A stretch of DNA of 6,853 nt from Bacteroidales bacterium UBA4353 (GTDB lineage Bacteria > Bacteroidota > Bacteroidia > Bacteroidales > Paludibacteraceae): the NCBI GenBank assembly GCA_002394025.1, contig DGSV01000026.1:1-6853 (forward strand), written 5' to 3'. A model generated the notes under the pieces. The model did not search any database. It was not told the DNA's origin and worked only from the letters and a program-made list of their open reading frames with translations. Of the stretch, positions 1 to 6,629 are shown one piece after another; positions within the stretch are counted from its first letter, which is position 1, and each line of letters opens with the position of its first letter. The position numbers and the translations under genes were made by a program.

Positions 1-40
1 AGAACACCTTAGTCCGGTGCCCGCAGGGCGGAGGGGTAAG
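1..40 (+). repeat. Left copy of a 40-bp inverted repeat
   Basis: This segment matches the reverse complement of 6751-6790 at 39 of 40 positions; the only difference is position 28 (G here, T in the reverse complement of the other copy). It contains two small potential stems: CACC 5-8 with GGTG 16-19, and CCGC 21-24 with GCGG 28-31. The repeat may extend left of the window, because it begins at base 1. Towards the gene block both copies continue with a similar TGAGTTT plus T-rich stretch (47-57 here, 6740-6746 in the other copy). No recombinase or transposase gene lies nearby. It could be a dispersed intergenic repeat, a terminus of an old mobile element, or a structured transcript-boundary element; the sequence alone does not decide. 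Confidence 0.9.
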
Positions 41-93
41 CGCACATGAGTTTTTTTACAGTTTTTTTCGCAAAATCGAAATATCGAAAAAAA

Positions 94-119
94 TAGTATT
101 ATAGCAAATACTAAATTTA
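94..119 (+). promoter_or_regulatory. Palindrome and weak promoter candidate before the uridine phosphorylase gene
   Basis: TAGTATT (94-100) and AATACTA (107-113) are perfect 7-bp inverted arms around a 6-nt spacer. The right arm overlaps TAAATTTA (112-119), which resembles the Bacteroidetes -7 element TAnnTTTG except for its last base, and sits 14 bp before the ATG at 134. I see no clear -33 TTTG. Upstream are two 7-T tracts (51-57, 62-68), each preceded by AG, and a direct repeat ATCGAAA (75-81, 83-89). An operator overlapping the operon promoter is plausible, but AT-rich DNA makes short palindromes by chance. Confidence 0.3.
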
Positions 120-133
120 AACCATATATCGTC

Positions 134-1009
134 ATGAAAACATTTCCACCATCACAACTCATCATCAATGCCGACGGCAGTGCTTTTCATCTTCATGTTA
201 AGCCTGAGCAGTTGGCTGACAACGTAATTCTTGTAGGCGATCCGGGGCGAGTATCTCTTGTAGCATCGCATTTTGACCCGGAAAGCATAGAATGTGACAT
301 AGAAAGCCGCGAGTTTCATACCATTACTGGTCGTTTCCACGGCAAGCGTATCACATGTATGTCAACAGGTATCGGTACTGACAATATCGATATTGTCCTC
401 AACGAACTTGACGCTCTTGCCAACATCGATTTCGTGACACGTCATGAGAAAGCAGAACACCGCACTCTTAATATCGTTCGCATCGGCACATGTGGCGCCC
501 TGCAAGATGACATAACCATAGGTAGTTATATAGCCTCGCAGTATTCCATCGGGCTCGATGGTGTACTTGCCTATTATGCCGAGCGCGATAATGTGTCGGA
601 CCTTGCTCTCGAACAGGCTTTTGTGGACTATGTACAGTTGCCCGCTAAAGCCCCGAGACCCTATGTGGCGAAAAACGATGCGGAACTGCTCGAACGCATA
701 GCAAAACATGATATGGTACGCGGCATAACAATTTCCGCTAACGGTTTCTACGGACCGCAAGGACGTGAATTGCGCGGTAAATTAGCGGACGAAAATATCA
801 ATCAGAGACTTAATAGTTTCCGCAGCGGCGATTTGCGTATCTGCAACTATGAAATGGAAGGTAGTGCCATAGCCGGACTAAGCGCCATCATGGGACACAA
901 GGCGCTCACCGTGTGTTGTGTGATAGCCCAAAGACGTGCCGAGCAAGCCAATACTGACTACAAACCTGCCGTTAACAAACTGATACAGACTGTGCTGGAA
1001 AGAATATAG
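134..1009 (+). CDS. udp: Uridine phosphorylase (NP-I family nucleoside phosphorylase)
   Basis: This 291-residue cytoplasmic enzyme is expected to split uridine with phosphate into uracil and ribose-1-phosphate (pyrimidine salvage). Seen in the sequence: the phosphate-loop motif GDPGR (35-39), SREF (58-61) whose Arg matches the subunit-crossing Arg48 of the E. coli enzyme, RIGTCGA (116-122) matching the Arg91/Thr94 phosphate site, FYGPQGR (205-211), and NYEMEG (238-243), the ribose-binding Glu-Met-Glu. The Gln and Arg in FYGPQGR correspond to the E. coli Gln166/Arg168 pair that recognises uracil, so uridine is favoured over purine substrates. It is longer than the roughly 253-residue E. coli protein, with extra residues around 100-112 and 170-182. 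The ATG at 134 is the first start before the conserved core; there is no Shine-Dalgarno sequence, which is normal in this phylum. Only 27 bp separate it from the next gene, so co-transcription is likely. Residue equivalences are from memory of the family. Confidence 0.88.
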   Translation: MKTFPPSQLIINADGSAFHLHVKPEQLADNVILVGDPGRVSLVASHFDPESIECDIESREFHTITGRFHGKRITCMSTGIGTDNIDIVLNELDALANIDFVTRHEKAEHRTLNIVRIGTCGALQDDITIGSYIASQYSIGLDGVLAYYAERDNVSDLALEQAFVDYVQLPAKAPRPYVAKNDAELLERIAKHDMVRGITISANGFYGPQGRELRGKLADENINQRLNSFRSGDLRICNYEMEGSAIAGLSAIMGHKALTVCCVIAQRRAEQANTDYKPAVNKLIQTVLERI

Positions 1010-1036
1010 GTTCAATACCTCCCAAAATAATAATAA

Positions 1037-3085
1037 ATGAAAAAAACATTAATCCTATTAGCCTGCGCCATAACGCTGTTGGTAGGCTGCAAAAAGAATA
1101 GTAACGAGAATTGTAACGAAAAACAATTTGTATATAACGTGGAAAAATTTGCTGATCTTGAAATCCTTCGCTATGAGGTTCCGGATTTTGACTCGCTGTC
1201 GTTACAGCAGAAAAAACTTGTATATTATCTGACAGAAGCTGCTCTGCATGGCCGTGACATACTCTATGACCAGAATTGTCGTTACAACTTACAAATCAGA
1301 AATTTGCTCGAGACCATATATACCGCTCCTGATGGTATTGTTGACCGCAATAGCGAAGATTTTAAAGCCTTTGAAGTCTATCTTAAGCGCGTATGGTTTT
1401 CTAATGGCATACATCACCACTATGCCGGTGACAAATTCGTACCCGAATTCAGTCGTGAGTGGTTTCACCGGCAAGCCACAAATCCTGAATGGCACTATGG
1501 TGCTGTGGGAGAAGATGGTGAAGAAGGTCAGAAGGCATTAGCGGAACTTATGGAATTAGAAGATGTTATCTTCAATCCCGAGATCCTTCCAAAGCGTGTT
1601 AATCAGGCTGCCGGCGAAGACCTTCTGCTCACTTCGGCATGTAACTACTATGAACAAGGAATAACCCAGGCTGAAGCCGAGGCTTTCTATAATGCCATGG
1701 CAGACCCGTCAGATACCACACCGGTGATGTATGGTCTCAACTCACGCCTTGAGAGACGCGATGGACAGTTGGTTGAAAATGTTGCTAAATGTGATGGTCA
1801 TTATGGCGAGAAGATACAGCAGATAGTCTATTGGCTTGAGAAAGCGGCAGCAGTAGCGGAAAATGACCAACAAAAGGCAGTTATAGAACAACTTGTTGAA
1901 TACTATAAGTCAGGAGATTTGCGAGCCTTTGACGAGTATAGTATCCTTTGGGTTGAAGACCTCAACTCGCGCGTGGATTTTGTTAACGGATTCATAGAAA
2001 CTTATGGTGACCCGTTGGGTAAAAAAGCCAGTTGGGAAAGCATAGTAAACTTCAAAGACCTTAAAGCCACTCACCGCACTGAACTAATATCGCAAAACGC
2101 TCAGTGGTTCGAGGATAACTCACCGGTAGCGGCAGAATTCAAGAAGCCTCAGGTCAAGGGCGTCAGCGCTAAGGTTATCACAGCAGCCATACTTGCCGGA
2201 GATTGCTATCCCTCAACACCAATAGGTATTAATCTGCCTAACAGCGATTGGATAAGGCACCTCCATGGTTCGAAGTCCGTGACGATACAAAACATTACAG
2301 ACGCTTATGATAAAGCCGCTGAAGGTAATGGCTTTGCCGAAGAATTTATGTGGAGCGACGCCGAAGTGCAGTGGGCTAAAAAATGGGGTAATATGACAGA
2401 TAATCTGCATACTGACCTTCACGAATGTCTTGGTCACGCATCAGGTCGTACGCTCCCCGGTGTTAGTCAGGATGCCCTCAAGGAACATCACTCGACCCTC
2501 GAAGAAGCGCGGGCGGACCTCTTTGGACTCTATTATTGCGCAGACCCCAAAATCGTTGAACTGGGCATACTTACCGACCCTGACGCATATAAGGCCGAGT
2601 ACTACCGCTATATGATGAATGGAGCCATGACGCAACTCAGCCGTATAGAACCGGGTAATAACATCGAAGAAGCACACATGCGCAATAGACAACTGGTAGC
2701 CAATTGGGTATTGGAACATGCCAAAGATTCACGTGCTGTGGAATTCCGCAAAAAAGACGGAAAAACGTATATCGTAGTAAACGACTATCAGGAACTACGC
2801 AAACTATTCGGACAATTGTTGGCAGAAATTCAGCGTATCAAGTCAACAGGTAGTTACGATGAAGCCAAAGCGCTCGTGGAGAAATATGCCGTAAAAGTTG
2901 ACCCCGAGTTGCATAAAGAAGTGCTTGAACGTTACTCAAAACTTAATATAGCGCCATATAAAGGATTTGTCAATCCCGTATATGTGCCTGAATATGAGGA
3001 AGACGGAGTGACAATAAAAGACATCAAGGTGACCTATACTGAAGGCTATGCCGAACAGCACCTGCGCTACTCAAGAGAATACTAG
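1037..3085 (+). CDS. Dipeptidyl peptidase III (M49 zinc peptidase), predicted lipoprotein
   Basis: This 682-residue zinc exopeptidase should remove dipeptides from the N-terminus of short peptides. The N-terminus is a lipoprotein signal: MKK, a hydrophobic run (5-16) and lipobox LVGC with the lipidated Cys at 18. That places the enzyme in the envelope, facing the periplasm or the surface; I see no obvious surface-export acidic tag after the Cys. The zinc site is HECLGH (462-467), the Bacteroides form of the M49 HExxGH-type motif, with Glu463 as catalytic base, plus EEARAD (489-494) whose Glu490 is the expected third ligand. The spacing between the two motifs equals that of the B. thetaiotaomicron enzyme as I remember it. 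GINLPN (397-402) is another family signature. The length is near the usual 675. The stop codon lies 1 nt before the 9-bp tandem array. Some databases label this family dihydrofolate reductase; nothing in the sequence supports that name. Confidence 0.93.
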   Translation: MKKTLILLACAITLLVGCKKNSNENCNEKQFVYNVEKFADLEILRYEVPDFDSLSLQQKKLVYYLTEAALHGRDILYDQNCRYNLQIRNLLETIYTAPDGIVDRNSEDFKAFEVYLKRVWFSNGIHHHYAGDKFVPEFSREWFHRQATNPEWHYGAVGEDGEEGQKALAELMELEDVIFNPEILPKRVNQAAGEDLLLTSACNYYEQGITQAEAEAFYNAMADPSDTTPVMYGLNSRLERRDGQLVENVAKCDGHYGEKIQQIVYWLEKAAAVAENDQQKAVIEQLVEYYKSGDLRAFDEYSILWVEDLNSRVDFVNGFIETYGDPLGKKASWESIVNFKDLKATHRTELISQNAQWFEDNSPVAAEFKKPQVKGVSAKVITAAILAGDCYPSTPIGINLPNSDWIRHLHGSKSVTIQNITDAYDKAAEGNGFAEEFMWSDAEVQWAKKWGNMTDNLHTDLHECLGHASGRTLPGVSQDALKEHHSTLEEARADLFGLYYCADPKIVELGILTDPDAYKAEYYRYMMNGAMTQLSRIEPGNNIEEAHMRNRQLVANWVLEHAKDSRAVEFRKKDGKTYIVVNDYQELRKLFGQLLAEIQRIKSTGSYDEAKALVEKYAVKVDPELHKEVLERYSKLNIAPYKGFVNPVYVPEYEEDGVTIKDIKVTYTEGYAEQHLRYSREY

Positions 3086-3086
3086 A

Positions 3087-3275
3087 CCAATAGGCCCAAT
3101 AGGCCCAATAGGTCCAATAGGTCCAATAGGTCCAATAGGCCCAATAGGCCCAATAGGCCCAATAGGTCCAATAGGTCCAATAGGCCCAATAAGCCCAATA
3201 AGCCCAATAAGCCTTATATGCCCTATATGCCCTATATGCCCTATAAACCCTATAGGTCTCATAAGCCCTATAAGC
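3087..3275. repeat. Tandem array of 21 units of 9 bp
   Basis: There are exactly 21 nine-base units with no indels. Units 1-11 (3087-3185) are CCAATAGGC or CCAATAGGT, in the order C C T T T C C C T T C by last base. Units 12-14 (3186-3212) are CCAATAAGC. Units 15-21 (3213-3275) are degenerate: CTTATATGC, CCTATATGC twice, CCTATAAAC, CCTATAGGT, CTCATAAGC and CCTATAAGC. The array fills most of the 224-bp gap between the peptidase and transporter genes. The clean end abuts the peptidase stop codon and the decayed end lies near the transporter, which suggests recent copying at the left end. Because the unit is a multiple of three, long artificial reading frames (Gly-Pro-Ile or Tyr-Trp-Ala repeats) run through it; I do not call these genes. 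The array is not CRISPR: units are contiguous without spacers. Confidence 0.97.
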
Positions 3276-3309
3276 TAAAAGATAATAATATTTCAATCAA
3301 CTCCACAAT

Positions 3310-4962
3310 ATGGAAAAAACTTTACGTGATTCTGTAGCGATACGTTGGACGGCGCTACTACTTCTTGCGCTGGCAATGTTCTGCGCATACATCTTCATGG
3401 ACATCCTCTCGCCCATTAAGGACCTTATGCAGTCAACACGCGGTTGGGACTCCACAGCGTTCGGCACCATGCAGTCGGCCGAAACATTCCTTAACGTATT
3501 TGTGTTCTTCCTTATTTTTGCCGGTATCATACTTGACAAAATGGGTGTGCGTTTCACTGCGTTGCTCTCCGGTGCGGTGATGCTCATCGGTGCTGTCATT
3601 AAGTGGTATGCCGTATCAGAGCATTTTATCGGAAGTTCCTTGGAGGCATGGTTTATTGACAACCTAAATTACATACCCGTGTTTGATGAACTGGGTATCT
3701 CGCCCTTCTATCGCGGTATGCCTGCTTCTGCGAAATTTGCTGCTCTGGGTTTCATGATATTTGGTTGTGGTTGTGAAATGGGTGGCATAACGGTGAGCAG
3801 AGGTATCGTTAAATGGTTCAAAGGCAACGATATGGCTATGGCTATGGGCTCCGAGATGGCTTTGGCGCGTTTGGGAGTGACTACTGTTATGGTATTTTCA
3901 CCATTCATAGCACGCTTCGGTGGAGTTATTGATGTTTCGCGTTCTGTGGCGTTTGGCGTCGTACTGCTGATGATAGCACTCATGATGCTTGTCATATACT
4001 TCTTTATGGATAAGAAACTTGACGAACAGACTGGTGAAGCGGAAGAAAAAGACGACCCATTCCGCGTGGCGGATATCGGTCAGATACTGTCCAGCAGTGG
4101 CTTCTGGCTCGTGGCACTGCTTTGCGTACTATACTATTCCGCGGTATTCCCGTTCCAGAAATATGCTGTCAATATGTTGCAGTGTAACCTGCAACTCACC
4201 CCTCCCGCACCCAATTCCTATTGGGCAGGCAATTCGGTAATCGTGGTGCAGTATATCGTAACCTTGGTGATGGCGGCTACGGCATTTGCCAGCAACTTCG
4301 TGGATGACAAGAAGTGGAAATATCCGCTCATAGCCGTTGCCGTGGTATCTTTGGTGGCTTTCTGCTATATGGGCTTTATGCGCCAAACTGCGGAAACGAT
4401 ATTCGCTGTACTGCCATTGTTGGCGGTGGCTATCACTCCCATGCTTGGCAAATATCTTGATAAGCACGGCAAAGGGGCCACGATGCTCATCCTCGGCTCA
4501 ATACTTGTTGTGTTGTGTCACCTGACTTTCGCGTTCGTATTGCCGCAGTTCAAGGACTCGCCGGTAGGAGGTGTTGTGATTGCTTATATCACAATTCTTG
4601 TGCTCGGAGCCTCATTCTCTCTGGTTCCCGCCGCCCTATGGCCCAGCGTACCGAAGCTCGTTGACGCTAAAATTATTGGTTCGGCATACGCTCTCATATT
4701 CTGGATACAGAACATAGGTCTGTGGCTCTTCCCGCTGCTGATAGGTAAGGTGCTTGACGCCAGCAACCCTGGTATCATGGAGCAGTTCGACGCACAGGTT
4801 AAGCAAGGACTTATGACAGCCGAACAAGCTGCCGAATTAGCGGCTACAAGCTACGACTACACATATCCTATGCTTGTATTCGCTAGTCTTGGACTTCTGG
4901 CATTTGTGCTTGGACTAGTGCTCAAAGTCGTTGATAAAAAGAAAGGTCTCGGAATAGAGTAA
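3310..4962 (+). CDS. MFS transporter resembling MFSD1, possible dipeptide carrier
   Basis: This 550-residue inner-membrane protein has about 12-14 hydrophobic segments (roughly 11-31, 57-75, 82-100, 143-161, 183-204, 213-233, 262-282, 308-328, 338-356, 363-380, 391-411, 421-443, 454-478, 519-540). MFS motif A appears in both halves: GIILDKMGVR (72-81) and GKYLDKHGKG (380-389). Several stretches resemble human MFSD1 as I remember it: WFKGND (169-174), ARLG (186-189), LYYSAVFPF (274-282), ALWP (442-445) and IQNIGL (466-471). Glu156 and Arg187 lie 31 residues apart, as do the MFSD1 residues Glu150 and Arg181 implicated in dipeptide binding. MFSD1 moves dipeptides in mammals, and the neighbour here makes dipeptides, so dipeptide uptake is a reasonable inference, not shown. 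Two hydrophobic segments (about 295-360) look additional. Long periplasmic loops are predicted at about 101-142 and 479-518. It starts 34 bp after the tandem array. Confidence 0.85.
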   Translation: MEKTLRDSVAIRWTALLLLALAMFCAYIFMDILSPIKDLMQSTRGWDSTAFGTMQSAETFLNVFVFFLIFAGIILDKMGVRFTALLSGAVMLIGAVIKWYAVSEHFIGSSLEAWFIDNLNYIPVFDELGISPFYRGMPASAKFAALGFMIFGCGCEMGGITVSRGIVKWFKGNDMAMAMGSEMALARLGVTTVMVFSPFIARFGGVIDVSRSVAFGVVLLMIALMMLVIYFFMDKKLDEQTGEAEEKDDPFRVADIGQILSSSGFWLVALLCVLYYSAVFPFQKYAVNMLQCNLQLTPPAPNSYWAGNSVIVVQYIVTLVMAATAFASNFVDDKKWKYPLIAVAVVSLVAFCYMGFMRQTAETIFAVLPLLAVAITPMLGKYLDKHGKGATMLILGSILVVLCHLTFAFVLPQFKDSPVGGVVIAYITILVLGASFSLVPAALWPSVPKLVDAKIIGSAYALIFWIQNIGLWLFPLLIGKVLDASNPGIMEQFDAQVKQGLMTAEQAAELAATSYDYTYPMLVFASLGLLAFVLGLVLKVVDKKKGLGIE

Positions 4963-4981
4963 CACATATATTTTCTTACAG

Positions 4982-5611
4982 ATGGATAAACTGACCATGG
5001 TATGTCTGCGCGATAGTGTGCTTAATGATAGTGTGTCGCGTGATCGTATGATAGACCTTTTTTCCCATTTTGCGGGTGCCAAAATGCTGCTTTTCGAGAG
5101 TAATGACTCGATTTCTGATATGCTCCTTCGTGCGGCGGAGATAGTTGCCAAACTACAGAGCGGCGGGCTCAATAGTCTGTCGTTGTGCGGAGCTGACCTT
5201 GACAGCGTATGTGGCTCAAAGCAGGGGGTGACTCATGTGGACATTAATATAGTACGTGTGCTGCTCAAGCAGGACGTAATGCCAATTGTGGCACCGATAT
5301 GTCATGATACTGAAGGACATCTGCTGACTGTGGATTATCGAGACCTCGTATGTCAATACGCACAAGCTATTTCGTGGCACTATAACGTATCACTGATGAT
5401 TGTTGACAAGGAACTCGACGAACATTTAGTAGCCAATGGTTGCGCCACGGTGCTTTCACTATCTGACTATAACACGCGAAAAGTTGGCTCCACGCTATGC
5501 CATAAGAGTCTTGATATGCTTTTCGCGGCTTTGGAAAACGGAGTGCAGAACATATTCATTACATCTCCTGAAAACTTAGGCACCATCAACGGCGTGGCAT
5601 TAGTGCTATGA
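4982..5611 (+). CDS. ArgB-like protein with eroded kinase motifs
   Basis: This 209-residue protein resembles N-acetylglutamate kinase (ArgB, amino-acid kinase fold) but is shorter than the usual 255-300. The overall pattern fits: a first strand (LTMVCL, 4-9), LCGADLD (68-74) where ArgB has an L-T/S-GAD stretch, MPIVAPICHDTEG (100-112) matching the iPVi-P-DxxG segment, and a C-terminal NGVQNIFITSP (186-196) matching the final strand region. The catalytic parts do not: the N-terminal K-x-GG loop reads C-L-R-D (8-11), the HGGG loop reads FESN (38-41), and the NxNAD substrate segment is replaced by TVDYRD (116-121). Only the late Lys (175) seems kept. Kinase activity is therefore doubtful; a pseudoenzyme, regulator or decaying gene are all possible. 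The frame is intact, begins 19 bp after the transporter, and overlaps aroK by 4 bp (ATGA). ArgB genes lie near aroK in Bacteroides as I recall, which supports the ancestry. Confidence 0.72.
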   Translation: MDKLTMVCLRDSVLNDSVSRDRMIDLFSHFAGAKMLLFESNDSISDMLLRAAEIVAKLQSGGLNSLSLCGADLDSVCGSKQGVTHVDINIVRVLLKQDVMPIVAPICHDTEGHLLTVDYRDLVCQYAQAISWHYNVSLMIVDKELDEHLVANGCATVLSLSDYNTRKVGSTLCHKSLDMLFAALENGVQNIFITSPENLGTINGVALVL

Positions 5612-6132
5612 TTTACCTCATAGGCTATATGGCAGCCGGCAAAAGTACTCTCGCGCGTATGGCTCATCAAGCGTGCGGGATGAATGTTGTCGATACTGAT
5701 GAACGCATCAGCGAACTCATAGACCCCGAGTCGTTTATTGACATTTTTAATAACTATGGCGAGGAAACCTTTCGTAGCCTTGAGATGGACGTTCTGCACA
5801 AAGTCACAGAAACCTATGTTCATGATACCATAGTGTCAACAGGTGGCGGATTGCCTTGCTATGCCGACAATATGGACTATATGAATAGTCACGGCACTAC
5901 GCTCTACCTACGTTGGACGCCCGAGAACCTCGTACAACGTATAAATATCACAGGAGGGGTAAAGTTGCGGCCCATGCTTGCGCATCTCAAAGACGAACAG
6001 CTACTGGAGTTCGTGACAAAGCACCTGACCCAAAGAGAAAAATACTACTCCAAGGCACACATTACGCTCATGTGTGACGGTATGGACGACTTCCAAATCC
6101 TTGAACAATTCCTAAAAATACTAAAACATTAG
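5608..6132 (+). CDS. aroK: Shikimate kinase
   Basis: This 174-residue cytoplasmic kinase phosphorylates the 3-hydroxyl of shikimate with ATP, the fifth step of the pathway to chorismate and the aromatic amino acids. Every family signature is visible: Walker A GYMAAGKS (6-13; most homologues have GA where this has AA), the shikimate-binding Asp in VDTDERI (Asp31), FRSLE (55-59) with the substrate Arg56, the GGG loop (79-81), the lid Arg121 in KLRPML, and Arg143 in QREKYY. Length is typical. Its ATG overlaps the stop of the ArgB-like gene (ATGA, 5608-5611), a sign of translational coupling, and sufE starts 6 bp after its stop. The start gives Walker A at residue 6, as is usual in this family, so no earlier start is needed. 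Confidence 0.96.
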   Translation: MIYLIGYMAAGKSTLARMAHQACGMNVVDTDERISELIDPESFIDIFNNYGEETFRSLEMDVLHKVTETYVHDTIVSTGGGLPCYADNMDYMNSHGTTLYLRWTPENLVQRINITGGVKLRPMLAHLKDEQLLEFVTKHLTQREKYYSKAHITLMCDGMDDFQILEQFLKILKH

Positions 6133-6138
6133 TTTTCA

Positions 6139-6558
6139 ATGACAATACAGCAAATAGAGCAAGATATCATAGATGAGTTTTCCGCCCTTGATGACTGGAT
6201 GGATCGCTATGCCTTGTTGATAGACATGGCTAATGAGTTGCCTCATCTTGACGAACGGTACAAGACCGATAACAACCTTATTGACGGCTGCCAGAGCCGT
6301 GTTTGGCTTCAGGCTGATTATGTTGATGGCAAAATTCAGCTTCAGGCTGACAGCGATGCCATACTCGTCAGAGGTATCGTAGCACTGCTCATCCGTGTTT
6401 TTAACGACCAAAGTGCGGAAGATATCATCAATGCCGACATTAGTTTCATTGACGCCATAGGACTCCGCGAACATCTGTCTCCTACACGTAGCAATGGACT
6501 GCTGGCAATGGTCAAGCAGATAAAACTCTATGCCCTGGCATTTAAGAGCAAGGAGTAA
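6139..6558 (+). CDS. sufE: SufE family sulfur acceptor for Fe-S cluster assembly
   Basis: This 139-residue cytoplasmic protein belongs to the SufE family, which takes persulfide sulfur from the cysteine desulfurase SufS and passes it to the SufBCD scaffold. The active-site cysteine is Cys51 in LIDGCQSRVWL (47-57), the same residue number as in E. coli SufE. The N-terminal helix with FSALDDWMDRY (14-24) and LPHLDERYKTDNN (34-46) are typical of the family, as is SPTRSNGL near the C-terminus. Length matches the family. It is the last gene in the run, 6 bp after aroK. No other suf gene is in the window, so it may act with a suf operon located elsewhere, which is common in Bacteroidales. Confidence 0.95.
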   Translation: MTIQQIEQDIIDEFSALDDWMDRYALLIDMANELPHLDERYKTDNNLIDGCQSRVWLQADYVDGKIQLQADSDAILVRGIVALLIRVFNDQSAEDIINADISFIDAIGLREHLSPTRSNGLLAMVKQIKLYALAFKSKE

Positions 6559-6562
6559 GAAA

Positions 6563-6627
6563 CAATTTACTATTTAATTATTTACTATTTAATTATTTAT
6601 TTAGTAATTGAGTAATTGTGTAAATTG
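6563..6627. repeat. AT-rich spacer with a tandem 15-bp duplication and inverted ends
   Basis: Just after the sufE stop codon, the 15-mer ATTTACTATTTAATT occurs twice in tandem (6565-6579 and 6580-6594). The block is bounded by an inverted pair, CAATTTAC (6563-6570) and GTAAATTG (6620-6627), and contains further near-repeats of TAATT. No gene is present. Such low-complexity AT-rich spacers are common between Bacteroidales genes; a role in transcript end formation is possible but not shown. Confidence 0.75.
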
Positions 6628-6629
6628 TA

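Noticed and set aside
362..760. Long minus-strand ORF opposite the uridine phosphorylase gene
   Set aside because: It is a shadow of a clearly conserved gene, with no recognisable domain; the same holds for the other antisense frames over the peptidase, transporter, aroK and sufE genes.
2219..2227. A lone copy of the array unit CCAATAGGT inside the peptidase gene
   Set aside because: It encodes Pro-Ile-Gly at the conserved GINLPN motif, is a single copy, and a 9-mer match can occur by chance; it is not evidence that the array came from this gene.
3087..3275. CRISPR array
   Set aside because: The units are contiguous 9-mers with no spacers and no cas genes nearby.
3048..3278. Plus-strand frame encoding a collagen-like Gly-Pro-Ile repeat protein
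   Set aside because: It is only the 9-bp array read in frame, starts inside the peptidase gene, and has no independent start signal or non-repeat domain.
3024..3296. Minus-strand frames encoding Tyr-Trp-Ala/Thr or Gly-Pro-Ile repeats
   Set aside because: They arise from the same array; a period of nine leaves most frames open, so length is no evidence of coding.
5953..5962. GGAGGGGTAA inside aroK, identical to 10 bases of the 40-bp repeat (30-39) and Shine-Dalgarno-like
   Set aside because: It encodes the conserved lid region of shikimate kinase, the match does not extend, and no start codon at useful spacing opens a new gene; chance is the simplest explanation.
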